A DNA stretch of 64,000 bases from Nannocystis exedens (GCF_002343915.1 NZ_NETK01000002.1:1-64000); one strand, 5' to 3'. Shown: positions 53,868 through 63,088, numbered from the stretch's first letter. Translations and numbers: made by a program. The notes: generated by a model not told the origin, from the sequence alone.

Positions 53868-53941
53868 GCTGCCTCTCCGGCAATGTTCTTTTCACCATGG
53901 TCGTTCGGCCAGGGTCTTTAGATCCTGTCCGGTGGCCCAAG
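53868..53941. repeat. CATG-type array before the M4 protease start (6 nodes)
   Basis: GCTG 53868, AATG 53882, CATG 53896, CAGG 53910, CCTG 53924, CAAG 53938; five exact 14-nt steps. It ends 8 nt before the ATG, in the 5' leader, unlike most arrays, which lie at 3' ends. Confidence 0.8.
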
Positions 53942-53949
53942 GGGGTCTC

Positions 53950-56118
53950 ATGTCCGCGCGTCGCGTCATCGTCTCTGCCGTCTCTGCCTGTCTGCTGTCC
54001 GCCTGTCACGAGGGGGGAACTGCCGCCGAACCCGAGCTTCGCACCGTCACCGCCGACGACCTGGCGGCGCTCGGCCCAGGCGAGGTCCTCGAGCTCGACC
54101 TGTCCGAAGGGGCAGTGCGCTTCGCGTTGGCCGACGGTCCGATCGATTTCAGTCGGGTATCGGTGCGCAGCGGCGACCAGCGCCCGGCGCTCGTGCAGGA
54201 CCTGCTGGTCCGCCACGGCGAGCGCTGGGGCGTGCAGACCGCCGGAGCGGCCGCGGACTTCGCCTTCGAGCTCGACGAGGGCATGGTCAAGGCCGCGGGC
54301 GCGGCGGGCCGGGTGGCGACGTTCGTGTGGTCGCAGAGCCAGGCGATCGGCCGCATGCCGCGGGTCGACCGGGTCGAGGCCGACGAGGCCGGCGTGCCGC
54401 GCTTCATCGCCGGCGACCTCGGGACCCTGACCGGCGGCGGCAACGTGCGGGAGAGCGCCCGCGGCTGGCTGGCCGACATGGCGCCGGTGTTCCGCCTCGG
54501 CGACGAGGCCGACCTCGAGGCCGTCCGCCACACCACCGATTCGCTCGGCAAGGTCCACGTCCGCTTCCAGCAGTACCTCCACGACCTGCCGGTGGTCGGC
54601 GGCGAGCTGACGGTCCACGCCGACGCCGCCAGCGGCCAGGTCCAGGCGGTCACCGGCCGCGTCGTCCCCGACGAGGCGCTGCCGCTGGCGCCGACGCTCG
54701 ATCCCGACGACGCGATCAAGGCGGTGGCCGACGGCCTCGCCGACGAGTGGGTCAGCGCCGACGCGCCCGAGCTCGTGTACGTGCTGACCGAGGCCGGCCC
54801 GCGCCTGGCCTGGCAGGCGGCCGTCGAGTACGCGGACGAGGAGGGGCCGCAGCGCGACGTCGTGTTCGCCGACGCCGTCAGCGGCGAGCTGGTGGCCCGC
54901 CACCCGCAGATCCACCGCGTCAAGAACCGCAAGGTCTACAGCGCCAACTCGGGCACCAAGCTGCCGGGCAGCGTGGTCGTCAGCGAGGGCGGCTCGACGG
55001 GCGACAAGGTGGCCCAGGCCGCCTACGACCTGTCCGGCGTGACCTACGACTTCTACGCGTCGCAGTTCGGCCGCGACAGCTTCAACGGCGCCGGCGCGAC
55101 CATCCACTCGACCGTCCACTACTCGAAGAACTACGTCAACGCGTTCTGGAACGGCCAGCAGATGGTCTACGGCGACGGCGACGGCTACTACGCCAGCCCG
55201 TTCGCGCAGGACCTCGACGTCGTCGCCCACGAGCTGACGCACGCGGTCACGCAGTACGAGGCCAGCCTCGTCTACCAGAACCAGTCGGGCGCGCTCAACG
55301 AGGCGATGTCGGACATCATGGCGGCGGCCGCCGACGCCTACAAGAACGGCGTGTCGGCGAAGACCTGGCTGCTCGCCGAGACCTGTTGGACCCCGGGTGT
55401 GGCCAATGACGCCATGCGCTACATGGCCAATCCGACCCAGGACGGGCAGTCGTACGATTACTACCCGGAGCGCTACACCGGGCAGCAGGACAACGGCGGC
55501 GTCCACATCAATTCGGGCATCGCCAACCTGGCGTTCTACCTGCTGTCGCAGGGCGGCAAGCACCCGCGCAACAAGACCAACACGGTGGTGCCGGCGCTCG
55601 GCATCGACAAGGCGGCGCAGATCTTCTACCGCGCGCTGACGAACTACCTCAACTCCAACGCGACCTTCCAGGACGCCCGCAACGCGACGGCTCAGGCGGC
55701 CGCCGAGCTTTACGGCGCCGACGCGGCCACGGCGGTCCACGCGGCCTGGACGGCGGTCGGCGTCCCGGGTGCCCCCAATGGCGGCGGGGAGGGCGACGGC
55801 GGCGAGCAGACCTGCTCGGGGACGCCCTTCACCGGCAACCTGAGCGGCAGCGGTGAGGAGCAGTTCCAGCCGAACGGCTCGTACTACGCCGCGAAGTCGA
55901 GCGGGACGCACACCGGCTGTCTCGTCGGCCCGGCCGGAGCGGACTTCGACCTCTACCTCTACAAGTGGAACGGCTCGGCCTGGGCCAAGGTCGCCAAGTC
56001 GGAGGGCCCGACCAACAGCGAGTCGGTCAGCTATCAGGGCACCGCCGGCTACTACACCTGGCAGGTCGTGTCGGCCAGCGGCGCGGGCGACTACACGGTG
56101 ACGCTCAAGGCCCCGTGA
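53950..56118 (+). CDS. M4-family (thermolysin-like) secreted metalloprotease
   Basis: 722 residues, exported as a lipoprotein or secreted (MSARRVIVSAVSACLLSAC, lipobox-like LSAC, Cys19). An FTP-type propeptide (~45-310) keeps it inactive. Catalytic M4 domain: HELTH at 427-431 (zinc His, catalytic Glu), GALNEAMSDIM with Glu451 as third ligand, and GGVHINSG with His519 stabilising the transition state. A C-terminal PPC (pre-peptidase) domain (~625-722, FDLYLYKWNGSAWAKVAKSE) follows a Gly-rich linker. Probably an extracellular protease of a predatory or saprophytic lifestyle. An array pair lies at 54099-54116. Confidence 0.93.
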   Translation: MSARRVIVSAVSACLLSACHEGGTAAEPELRTVTADDLAALGPGEVLELDLSEGAVRFALADGPIDFSRVSVRSGDQRPALVQDLLVRHGERWGVQTAGAAADFAFELDEGMVKAAGAAGRVATFVWSQSQAIGRMPRVDRVEADEAGVPRFIAGDLGTLTGGGNVRESARGWLADMAPVFRLGDEADLEAVRHTTDSLGKVHVRFQQYLHDLPVVGGELTVHADAASGQVQAVTGRVVPDEALPLAPTLDPDDAIKAVADGLADEWVSADAPELVYVLTEAGPRLAWQAAVEYADEEGPQRDVVFADAVSGELVARHPQIHRVKNRKVYSANSGTKLPGSVVVSEGGSTGDKVAQAAYDLSGVTYDFYASQFGRDSFNGAGATIHSTVHYSKNYVNAFWNGQQMVYGDGDGYYASPFAQDLDVVAHELTHAVTQYEASLVYQNQSGALNEAMSDIMAAAADAYKNGVSAKTWLLAETCWTPGVANDAMRYMANPTQDGQSYDYYPERYTGQQDNGGVHINSGIANLAFYLLSQGGKHPRNKTNTVVPALGIDKAAQIFYRALTNYLNSNATFQDARNATAQAAAELYGADAATAVHAAWTAVGVPGAPNGGGEGDGGEQTCSGTPFTGNLSGSGEEQFQPNGSYYAAKSSGTHTGCLVGPAGADFDLYLYKWNGSAWAKVAKSEGPTNSESVSYQGTAGYYTWQVVSASGAGDYTVTLKAP
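54099..54116. repeat. two-node CATG-type hairpin in the protease gene
   Basis: CCTG 54099 and CAGT 54113, spacer TCCGAAGGGG; read as LDLSEGAVRF in the propeptide. Confidence 0.4.
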
Positions 56119-56249
56119 GCGCGCCCGCCCGCGGCGGTCGGCCTCCGGGCAGACCGCCGCCGCCCGGCCTCGCACGGCAGGGGGCGGTCTCCACGTGACA
56201 GCCGGCCGAAACCGCGAGTCATGATGTAGGCACAACCACCGCGAGCACG

Positions 56250-56284
56250 AAAAAAAGCGGGCACGGTCCTCATCCGTGCCCGCT
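56250..56284 (-). terminator. intrinsic terminator of the predicted small RNA
   Basis: Stem of 11 bp (56256-56266 with 56274-56284), 7-nt loop, followed on the minus strand by a run of seven U (complement of A7 at 56250-56256). It is the clearest rho-independent terminator in the window. Confidence 0.85.
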
Positions 56285-56451
56285 CACGCCTCAACAACAC
56301 ACACCTCGAATTCGATCGGGCCTCCTCTCACCACGGTGGACCCTTCAGCCGCGAAGGACCGAAGACTGCCGGCTTATCAAGACCGAGATGCTCGGGCTTG
56401 AATCGCGGCCGGCAGCCGTGCACCGGGGTGCAGAGAGGAGGACCGACCGAC
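56250..56451 (-). ncRNA. predicted small RNA, ~200 nt
   Basis: No open frame here is convincing on the minus strand, yet it has a promoter (TTGACA-N18-AAGAAT), an intrinsic terminator at the 3' end and strong internal pairing. CCTCCTCTC (56321-56329) pairs with GAGAGGAGG (56433-56441) over 9 bp; inside it CTGCCGGC (56366-56373) pairs with GCCGGCAG (56408-56415), then TCAAG/CTTGA (56377-56381/56397-56401) and CGAG/CTCG (56384-56387/56391-56394). This long rod with interior loops recalls 6S RNA in shape, but no conserved 6S sequence was recognised. No match to SRP, tmRNA or RNase P landmarks. Confidence 0.6.
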
Positions 56452-56457
56452 GCTTCC

Positions 56458-56487
56458 ATTCTTGTCCGTGTCGCCGGTGCTTGTCAA
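56458..56487 (-). promoter_or_regulatory. sigma70-like promoter of the predicted small RNA
   Basis: On the minus strand TTGACA (56487-56482), 18-nt spacer, AAGAAT (56463-56458). The -35 is a perfect consensus, rare in this GC-rich DNA; the -10 matches 4 of 6. Start expected near 56451. Confidence 0.6.
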
Positions 56488-56499
56488 ACCGAAAAAGCG

Positions 56500-57171
56500 A
56501 GCACAGCAGTCGCAACATTATCGCTCCGTGCATTTTCGGGTCCGCACGCGGACGCCCCACGTTTTCGCCCGAGGCCCCCGCGCGCGACGAATTCGACCGC
56601 AACCGCGTCCACTACGGTGAATCGCCGGCGGGCCGGCCTGATGCGATTGCGTGGGAGCCCTTCGGACATGTCTGTAGGGTCATGTCGCGCGCGTCCACTG
56701 TCACTTGCCCGCGCGCCGCGTGGCCCCAGAGCGGCGCGCTCGTGATCGGCCCGAGGCGGGCCATGATCGCGCCCATCGCCCGCGCGCCGGCCGTCGCGCG
56801 GGGGATTCACGCGGCCGCGAACGGGGAGGCCGCCGCGACCGCGGGCGCCTCCGCTTCGCCGGCGCGATCGGCCGCGCCGGCGCCGGCGCGAAGAGGCCGC
56901 GACCGCGGGGCGGCCTCGCTGCGCCGGCGCGATCGGCCGCTCTCGCCTCGGCGCGAACGGGACATGGCGGGTGACGCCCTCGTCATCATCCTCGGGCGCC
57001 GGGCGATCGATCTCCTTCACGCCGGCGCGCACGGGGAGGTCGCCGCGACCGCGGGCATGCGCCTCGTCCTCGCAACCGACGCACCGAGCCGCGAGCAGAC
57101 CGGTCTCTGGGGACAGGCATCTCGCCGCCGCGGCGGCGGACCGGTTTCTCGGCGCATCTCGGCGGCTGTGC
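56500..57171. other. intergenic, no gene recognised
   Basis: With 56119-56249 and the small RNA this forms a 1-kb gap. It is rich in short imperfect repeats (GAGGCCGCCGCGACCGCGGGC near 56830 and again near 57040; CGCGATCGGCCGC-like around 56865 and 56930). A CATG pair sits at 56667-56684 (spacer TCTGTAGGGT). Possible degraded coding sequence, no recognisable product. Confidence 0.4.
56667..56684. repeat. two-node CATG-type hairpin
   Basis: CATG 56667 and CATG 56681 around TCTGTAGGGT. Confidence 0.7.
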
Positions 57172-57177
57172 TAGTTT
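57172..57177 (+). promoter_or_regulatory. -10-like hexamer TAGTTT
   Basis: Ends 9 nt before ATG 57187; a GAGAGGA ribosome-binding-like stretch overlaps the short leader. Confidence 0.25.
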
Positions 57178-57186
57178 GAGAGGACC

Positions 57187-59733
57187 ATGGCGCTGGCGAG
57201 CCGGACGAAGCGGATGTCTGCCCTGACGCTGTGCATGGCGACCGGGGCGCTGCTCGCCTGTCGCCCCGCGGCGCTCACCCCCGAGGCCGAGCGCGTGCAT
57301 CGGGGCGTGAACCAGATCCCGCTCACCGCTCGCCCGCCGGCGGCCGCCACCCAGGCGCCACCGCCCGCCGCCGCGCTGACCCAGGCCCCTGCGGAGGTCT
57401 CCGCGGCCGCCTTGCTCGCGCGTGGCGAGCCCGAGGCCGCGCTGGCGCGGCTGGCTCTCGAGCCGGCGCCCGCCGGTTCGCTGCAATTCGCGGTGCAGCG
57501 GCTGACGAAGGCCCGCGCCGCCCGCGAGCTCGGGCGTCCGGCCGAAGCGGTCCAGGCGCTGGCCGAGCTGGCGGCGGAGAAGCGGCCGGCCAGGACGTGG
57601 CCGCACGAGGTGGTGCTGCACGAGTACGCCCAGGCGCTGGTCGAGGCGGCCGCGTCGGCCCCGGGCGCCGAGGCCGACGCGCTGCGCAAGCAGGCGGTGG
57701 CCGCGTGGGAGCGGGCGATCGACCACGAGCCGGTGCGCAACGCGGCGCCGATGCGCGTGGCGCGAGCGCGGGCGCTGGCGGCCATCGAGGGCCAGGCGGC
57801 GGCCCGCCGCGCCGTCAAGGCGCTGACCGAGGTGCTGCGCGACTACCCCGAGCACCCCGACGTCGCCGGGCTCGAGCTGCTGCGGGCGCAGGCGATCGCG
57901 CGCGAGGGCAAGACCGCCGACGCCGTCAAGGCGCTGCGCTCGGTCGCCATCTGGCGGGCCGGCACCGAGGCGGCCGTCGCCGCCGAGGCGGCGCTGGCGG
58001 AGCTCGGGCGCCCGGTCCGCTACACCGTCGCCGAGCAGCTCGACCGCGCGGCCGCGGCCCGCCGCTCGCGCGACATGACGCTGTCGCGCCGGGTGCTCAC
58101 CGACCTGGTCGAAGATTCCAAAACTCCGGGACATGTCCGAGAGGTCGCGTTGCGCTCGCGCGCCGCGACGGCCTCGCGCGCCCACGACTACGGCGCGTGC
58201 GCGGATGACCTTTGGGTCCTGTACAAAAAGTCAGCCTCGGCCGACCTCCGCGGCGATCTGCTGCGCTGCCTCGACAAGGCCGGCCGCTACGACGAGGCGC
58301 TGGCGATCTGGACCGAGCAGGTCGGGCGCAAGGGCGGGGCCGGGCGCGCGGCGCTGTGGGAGGCGATCCGCCAGGCGATCCGCGGCGGCCGCTACGAGAA
58401 GGCGCGCGAGCTGCTCGGGCGCACGCCGGCGAAGGAGCGCCAGCGCGGCGAGGGGCTGTGGCTCGACGCCTGGCTCGACTTCCGCCTCGGCGACTTCGAC
58501 GCCGCGGCGGCCGCGTTCGCCAGCGCGGAGCGCCGCTTGCCGGCCGAGCAGGCCCGCGCCGCCCGCTACTTCCGCGCCCGCGCGCTGCTGGCCGCCGGCG
58601 CCGGGGCGAGGGCGACCGGCGAGGCGGGCGAGGAGCAGACCCCCGATCGCGGCGAGGCCGAGCGCCTGCTGCGGCAGCTGGTCAGCGAGGATCCGCTCGG
58701 CTACTACGGCCTGCAGGCGCGCCAGCGGCTCCTCGACATCGGCGTCGATCCGGGGCCGGCGCCGGCGCTCGCCCCGGTGCCCGCGGAGTCGAACCCGCCG
58801 CCCGACTTCGCGGCGACGCGCGCGACCTTCGAGGCGCTCGCCGGCGAGTTCGGCTGGGCCTTCCCGGCGCTGGCCCGCGGCGCGGCGCTCCACGCCGCCG
58901 GCCTGCTCGAGGAGGCGCGCCGCGAGCTGAGGGTCGCCGTCGACGCCTACGAGGCGCTGTACGGGCTCGATCGCGGCGGCTGGGTCCCGCGCCACGAGGA
59001 CCTGGTGGTCGGTCTGAGCTGGAAGTCGACGTGGAAGCAGCCGCGCCTCGGCCTGCCGAAGGAGGCGCGCAAGCTGGTGCGCGAGCGCGGCGCCGGCGAG
59101 ACGCTGCGCGAGGGGCTGTTCGCGCTGACGTGGGCGCTCGACGAGCCGTACCGCCGCAGCCGCCTGATGCCGCCCACCGCGGGCCCCTACAAGGCGCGCT
59201 GGCACCCGCGGGCGTTCCGCGAGACGGTCGAGCGCGAGGCCACCGCCCGCGCCTTCGACCCGACGCACCTGTGGGCGTTGATGTACACCGAGTCGCGGTT
59301 CCGCCGGCACGTGGTGTCGTCGTCGGGCGCGCGCGGGGCGATCCAGATCATGCCGTGGACCGGCCAGCAGCTGGCGGCGCGCCTCGGCGAGCCGTTCGAC
59401 GTCGACGCGCTGTTCGAGGAGGAGCACAACGTGCGCCTGTCGGCCTATTACTTCGCCGAGCTGCTGCACAAGTTCCACGGCCAGGCCGCGCTGGCCTACG
59501 CGAGCTACAACGGCGGGCCGTTCAACGTCGCCCGCTGGCTGGCCGCGAAGGGGTCGACCGCCGCGCCGCTCGAGCTCGACGTCTTCATCGCCGAGATCCC
59601 GTTCCGCGAGACGGCCAACTACACCCGCCGCGTGCTCGAGGTGCAGGCCGCGTACGCGCTGATGTACGGCGGTTCGCTGCCGCGCTGGGAGAACACGGTC
59701 GACCTGCGCGTCGAGGACAACATCGACTTCTGA
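57187..59733 (+). CDS. soluble-type lytic transglycosylase with TPR-like superhelix
   Basis: 848 residues, similar in plan to Slt70 but longer. Lipoprotein-like signal (MALASRTKRMSALTLCMATGALLAC, Cys25), a long helical TPR-like region (~90-640, with LTKARAARELGRPAEAVQAL and YEKARELLGRTP) and the C-terminal SLT domain (~675-810). Catalytic Glu702 lies in LMYTESRFRRHV, followed by SSSGARGAIQIMPWTGQQLA and YASYNGGPFNVARWL. Cuts the glycan strand of peptidoglycan, yielding anhydro-muropeptides. The epimerase at 40099-41253 could recycle such peptides. An array remnant (CATG 58132) codes KTPGHVREVA. Confidence 0.92.
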   Translation: MALASRTKRMSALTLCMATGALLACRPAALTPEAERVHRGVNQIPLTARPPAAATQAPPPAAALTQAPAEVSAAALLARGEPEAALARLALEPAPAGSLQFAVQRLTKARAARELGRPAEAVQALAELAAEKRPARTWPHEVVLHEYAQALVEAAASAPGAEADALRKQAVAAWERAIDHEPVRNAAPMRVARARALAAIEGQAAARRAVKALTEVLRDYPEHPDVAGLELLRAQAIAREGKTADAVKALRSVAIWRAGTEAAVAAEAALAELGRPVRYTVAEQLDRAAAARRSRDMTLSRRVLTDLVEDSKTPGHVREVALRSRAATASRAHDYGACADDLWVLYKKSASADLRGDLLRCLDKAGRYDEALAIWTEQVGRKGGAGRAALWEAIRQAIRGGRYEKARELLGRTPAKERQRGEGLWLDAWLDFRLGDFDAAAAAFASAERRLPAEQARAARYFRARALLAAGAGARATGEAGEEQTPDRGEAERLLRQLVSEDPLGYYGLQARQRLLDIGVDPGPAPALAPVPAESNPPPDFAATRATFEALAGEFGWAFPALARGAALHAAGLLEEARRELRVAVDAYEALYGLDRGGWVPRHEDLVVGLSWKSTWKQPRLGLPKEARKLVRERGAGETLREGLFALTWALDEPYRRSRLMPPTAGPYKARWHPRAFRETVEREATARAFDPTHLWALMYTESRFRRHVVSSSGARGAIQIMPWTGQQLAARLGEPFDVDALFEEEHNVRLSAYYFAELLHKFHGQAALAYASYNGGPFNVARWLAAKGSTAAPLELDVFIAEIPFRETANYTRRVLEVQAAYALMYGGSLPRWENTVDLRVEDNIDF

Positions 59734-60105
59734 TCGCGACGGTGGACCCGACCGGCGCGGAACCGAGGCCGTCGAGCGTGCGTGACGCTCGCGCGGTCGG
59801 GGAGCGTGGCGATGGAGGCGAGGCCGCACGGCTCCCGACGCTCGTCCGGCGCGGAGGGCGTGCGAACCACCCGACGCTCGTCCGGCGTGCGGAGGGCGTG
59901 CGAACCACTCGCACATGCGCCTCGCGGCGGCGGCGCAGGCTGGCGGGCGCGGAACCGGCCCCGTGGGCGCAGGCCCGCGCTGAAGGCCCTCGCGGAGGCC
60001 GGCTTGTCGCCGCGACCGCCGCAGCGGTACCGTCGCGGTGGTGGCGAGAGCCACTCCGGCGGGAGCTGGCAGCTTCGCCCTGACGGGCAGACTCGAGGGG
60101 ACGTG
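59734..60105. other. intergenic with a 36-bp direct repeat
   Basis: No gene recognised. Two copies of a unit starting CGACGCTCGTCCGGCG and ending GGGCGTGCGAACCAC lie at 59836-59870 and 59872-59908. The long open frame upstream of 60106 on the plus strand is Arg/Gly-rich and lacks a start signal. Confidence 0.45.
59836..59908. repeat. 36-bp direct repeat, 2 copies
   Basis: Starts at 59836 and 59872; the copies differ mainly by GCGC versus GTGC after CCGGC. Sequence unlike the other repeats in the window. Confidence 0.65.
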
Positions 60106-60621
60106 ATGAACGAGAGGTTGAACCAGCTCGGGCAAGCCGCGCAGCGGCTCAACGAGGGATCCGATCAGCTCAACGCGCTGATCTCGGCGATCGACAAGGC
60201 CCTGGGCCGCTTGATGATCGGCATGGACTACGTCCACCCGCGGCCGCTGCAGGAGTCGATGTCGATCGGCCGCGACGGCAAGCGAGTCATCGAGCTGTGC
60301 TTCCTCGGCTACCTCCGCGTGCAGGGCGAGTACCACCTCGTCATCAAGACCGTGAAGATCCTCGAGTCGAAGATCGCGCTGGCCTCGGAGACGCCGGGCA
60401 ACGTGATCCCGCTGCTGCAGGCGCCGCGCGTGCTGCGGCACGCCGCCGTCGACCTGTTCCCCGAGCTGATCCAGGTGCTGTCGAACCAGGTCGGCGACCT
60501 GGTGGCGCAGATGGAGCGCCGCTGCAGCACCGCGAAGGGGCTGCTCGAGCAGCTCGAGGGCCTGGAGGCGCAGATCACCGCCGCCCGCGAGGCGCGAGGC
60601 CCGGAGCCGGTCGACTCCTGA
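60106..60621 (+). CDS. hypothetical helical protein
   Basis: 171 residues, no signal peptide or membrane helix. ATG 60106 (MNERLNQLGQAAQRLNEG) is chosen because GAGGGGA precedes it at a good distance and the open frame upstream is Arg-rich and unlike coding DNA. N- and C-terminal heptad-like Leu/Ala patterns (QLGQAAQRLNEGSDQLNALI; LLEQLEGLEAQITAAREA) suggest coiled coils around a middle segment VIELCFLGYLRVQGEYHLVIK. It precedes metG by 66 bp. Function unknown. Confidence 0.72.
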   Translation: MNERLNQLGQAAQRLNEGSDQLNALISAIDKALGRLMIGMDYVHPRPLQESMSIGRDGKRVIELCFLGYLRVQGEYHLVIKTVKILESKIALASETPGNVIPLLQAPRVLRHAAVDLFPELIQVLSNQVGDLVAQMERRCSTAKGLLEQLEGLEAQITAAREARGPEPVDS

Positions 60622-60674
60622 GGCCGTTTCGGCGGCTCCCGCGGCCGATCTCGCCGGAAGCGGGCGAAGCGTGC

Positions 60675-60680
60675 TATAGG
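60675..60680 (+). promoter_or_regulatory. -10-like hexamer TATAGG before metG
   Basis: Ends 7 nt before the metG ATG; suggests its own promoter in addition to any read-through from 60106-60621. Confidence 0.35.
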
Positions 60681-60687
60681 CGCCGCG

Positions 60688-62736
60688 ATGCCGCGCCGTG
60701 TCCTCGTCACCGCCGCCCTCCCGTACGCCAACGGTTCGCCCCACCTCGGGCACCTGCTCGAGTACATCCAGACCGACGTCCACGTGCGTGCGCGCCGGCT
60801 CGCCGGCGAGGACGTGATCTTCATGTGGGCGGTCGACACCCACGGCACGCCGATCGAGCTGCGAGCGCGGCGCGAGGGCGTCGACCCGGCCGACCTGGTC
60901 GCGCGCATGCACGCCGAGCACGCGCAGGTCTATCGCGACTTCGGCATCGAGGCCGACATCTTCTACACCACGCACTCGGAGGAGACCCGCAAGCACGCCG
61001 AGTTCATCTACGAGAAGATGCAGGCGGCCGGGCAGATCGACAAGCGGGTCACGCGGCAGCTCTACTGTCCCAAAGACCAGATGTTCCTGCCGGACCGGTT
61101 CGTCAAGGGGACCTGCCCCTACTGCGCCTCGGCCGACCAGTACGGCGACGTCTGCGAGAAGTGCGGCCACACGTACAACCCGACCGAGCTCAAGGACCCG
61201 CATTGTGCGATCTGCGGGACCGCCCCGGAGCTGCGCGACTCGGAGCACCTGTTCGTGTCGCTCGGCCGCTTCGAGGGCTTCCTGCGCGAGTGGCTGAACT
61301 CGGCCAAGTTGCAGTCGGCGGTCCGCAACTACGTGATGCGGTGGGTCGACGACGGCCTGCGCGACTGGGACATCTCCCGCGACGCGCCTTACTTCGGCTT
61401 CCCGATCCCCGGCTACGACGGCAAGAAGTTCTTCTACGTGTGGTTCGACGCGCCGGTCGGCTACATCGGCGCGACCCAGAAGTGGTGCGACGAGCACCCC
61501 GACCGGGCGTCGTTCGCGTCGTACTGGCGCGCCGACCAGAGCGAGGACACCGAGCTCGTCCACGTCATCGGCAAGGACATCGTCTACTTCCACGCGCTGT
61601 TCTGGCCGGCGATGCTGCACGCGGCCGGCTACACCACGCCGACGCGGATCAACGTCCACGGCTGGCTCACCGTCAACGGCGAGAAGATGTCGAAGACCCG
61701 CGGGACCTTCATCCTCGCCCGCACGTACCTCGACCACCTGCCGGCCGACTACCTCCGCTACTACTTCGCGGCCAAGCTCGGGCCGGAGCAGGACGACATC
61801 GACCTCGACATGGCCGACTTCGTCAGTCGCGTGAACTCCGACCTGGTCAACAAGGCGGCCAACCTCGCCAGCCGCTGCCAGAAGTTCCTCGTCGGCCGGC
61901 TCGAGGGCAAGCTCGGTCCGGTGCCGGCCGACGCCGAGCCGCTGATGGCGAAGGCCCGCGAGGCGCTGGCGCAGGTGCCGGGGCTGTACGCCAACTTCGA
62001 GTCGGCCAAGGCGCTGCGCCTGGCGATGGAGATCGGCGGCGAGTTCGACGCTTACATCACGGCGCAGGAGCCGTGGAAGGTGGTCGCCAAGGACCCCGAG
62101 CGGGCGCGGGCGGTCTGCACCGCGGGCATGTGGGCGAGCAAGGTGATCGCGGCGATCCTCAAGCCGGTGCTGCCGAAGTGGGCGGCGACGATCGAGGAGG
62201 GCCTGCGCCTGCCGGCGCCGCTCGACTTCGTCAACGCGATCGAGCCGCTGCCGGAGGGCCAGACGATCGGGGCCTACGTGACGCTGGCCGAGCGCATCGA
62301 CGCCAAGAAGCTCGAGGCGATCGTCGAGGCCAGCAAGGAGACGATCGGCGGCGCGGCGCCGGCCGCCCCGCCGACCCCGGCCTATGAGGTCGAGCCGCTG
62401 GCCGCCGAGGCGACCATCGACGCGTTCGCGCCGGTCGACCTCCGGGTCGGCAAGGTGCTGGCGGCCGCGCGCGTGAAGGGCTCCGACAAGCTGCTGCAGC
62501 TGACGATCGACCTCGGTCCGCTCGGCCAGCGCAACGTCTTCAGCGGGATCGCCCAGTCGTACGCGCCGGAGCAGATCACCGGCAAGCACGTGGTCGTGTT
62601 CGCCAACCTCAAGCCGCGCAAGATGGGCAAGTTCGGCACGAGCGAGGGCATGGTTTTGGCGTCGGGCGCGAAGGAAGACGCGATCACCGTGCTCGAGCTC
62701 GACCCGCGCAGCTTGCCGGGCGAGAAGATCAGCTGA
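60688..62736 (+). CDS. metG: methionyl-tRNA synthetase
   Basis: 682 residues, class I synthetase with a zinc insert and a C-terminal tRNA-binding domain. HLGH (19-22) is the HIGH signature and KMSKT lies at 333-337. Two knuckle pairs (CPYC, CEKC, CAIC-like) bind zinc at ~140-175. An anticodon-binding helical domain follows, then the Arc1p/EMAP-II-like domain (~575-682, IDAFAPVDLRVGKVLAA). Two Zn-knuckle forms of this kind are the MetG1 type of many proteobacteria. ATG 60688. Confidence 0.96.
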   Translation: MPRRVLVTAALPYANGSPHLGHLLEYIQTDVHVRARRLAGEDVIFMWAVDTHGTPIELRARREGVDPADLVARMHAEHAQVYRDFGIEADIFYTTHSEETRKHAEFIYEKMQAAGQIDKRVTRQLYCPKDQMFLPDRFVKGTCPYCASADQYGDVCEKCGHTYNPTELKDPHCAICGTAPELRDSEHLFVSLGRFEGFLREWLNSAKLQSAVRNYVMRWVDDGLRDWDISRDAPYFGFPIPGYDGKKFFYVWFDAPVGYIGATQKWCDEHPDRASFASYWRADQSEDTELVHVIGKDIVYFHALFWPAMLHAAGYTTPTRINVHGWLTVNGEKMSKTRGTFILARTYLDHLPADYLRYYFAAKLGPEQDDIDLDMADFVSRVNSDLVNKAANLASRCQKFLVGRLEGKLGPVPADAEPLMAKAREALAQVPGLYANFESAKALRLAMEIGGEFDAYITAQEPWKVVAKDPERARAVCTAGMWASKVIAAILKPVLPKWAATIEEGLRLPAPLDFVNAIEPLPEGQTIGAYVTLAERIDAKKLEAIVEASKETIGGAAPAAPPTPAYEVEPLAAEATIDAFAPVDLRVGKVLAAARVKGSDKLLQLTIDLGPLGQRNVFSGIAQSYAPEQITGKHVVVFANLKPRKMGKFGTSEGMVLASGAKEDAITVLELDPRSLPGEKIS

Positions 62737-62820
62737 GCGCGGTCGCGGCCGCGCGCGGCAGCGGCCCGCCTGGGTCGCTGCCGGTCGCGGCGGCCCGCTG
62801 ACGACGTCGTCGGCGAGCGG

Positions 62821-62852
62821 GCTGGTCCGAAAAACATGTCCTCAGGAGCAGA
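62821..62852. repeat. three-node CATG-type array downstream of metG
   Basis: GCTG 62821, CATG 62835, CAGA 62849; 85 nt past the metG stop. The gap 62737-63199 contains no gene; it also holds 63058-63075 and the 45-bp repeat. Confidence 0.65.
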
Positions 62853-63057
62853 CCGGTCGGCCAGCTCTGCGCGAGCGCCTGCTCGAAGAGGTGACGGCGA
62901 ATCCGCACCGCAAGCAGCGCGAGCTGGGCCGAGGGAACCTGCCCTTCACGAGCGATTCGACCAGCTCGGCGCGATCTGTCCAACAGGTCCGAGGGGCAGC
63001 GTGTAAACCGTCACGCCGCCCCCCGCGGGCAGGGGAGCCGCCGTCTCGACCGAGCAA

Positions 63058-63075
63058 CATGTCCTTGCGGACATG
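63058..63075. repeat. two-node CATG-type hairpin
   Basis: CATG 63058 and CATG 63072, spacer TCCTTGCGGA (8-bp stem with TTGC loop). Confidence 0.8.
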
Positions 63076-63088
63076 CGGTGAGGCCGCG

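Noticed and set aside
55036..55053. CCTG-N10-CCTA in the protease gene as an array copy
   Set aside because: The second node does not fit; AAYDLSGVTYDFYAS is an ordinary M4-family segment, so chance is likely.
57100..57117. CCGG-N10-CAGG before the transglycosylase
   Set aside because: Nodes too degenerate in GC-rich DNA to be counted.
58231..62589. 1452-residue open frame on the minus strand
   Set aside because: It runs antisense across the transglycosylase and metG genes; its composition (Arg, Leu, Val, Glu with few other residues) is the usual shadow of GC-rich codons. No motif seen.
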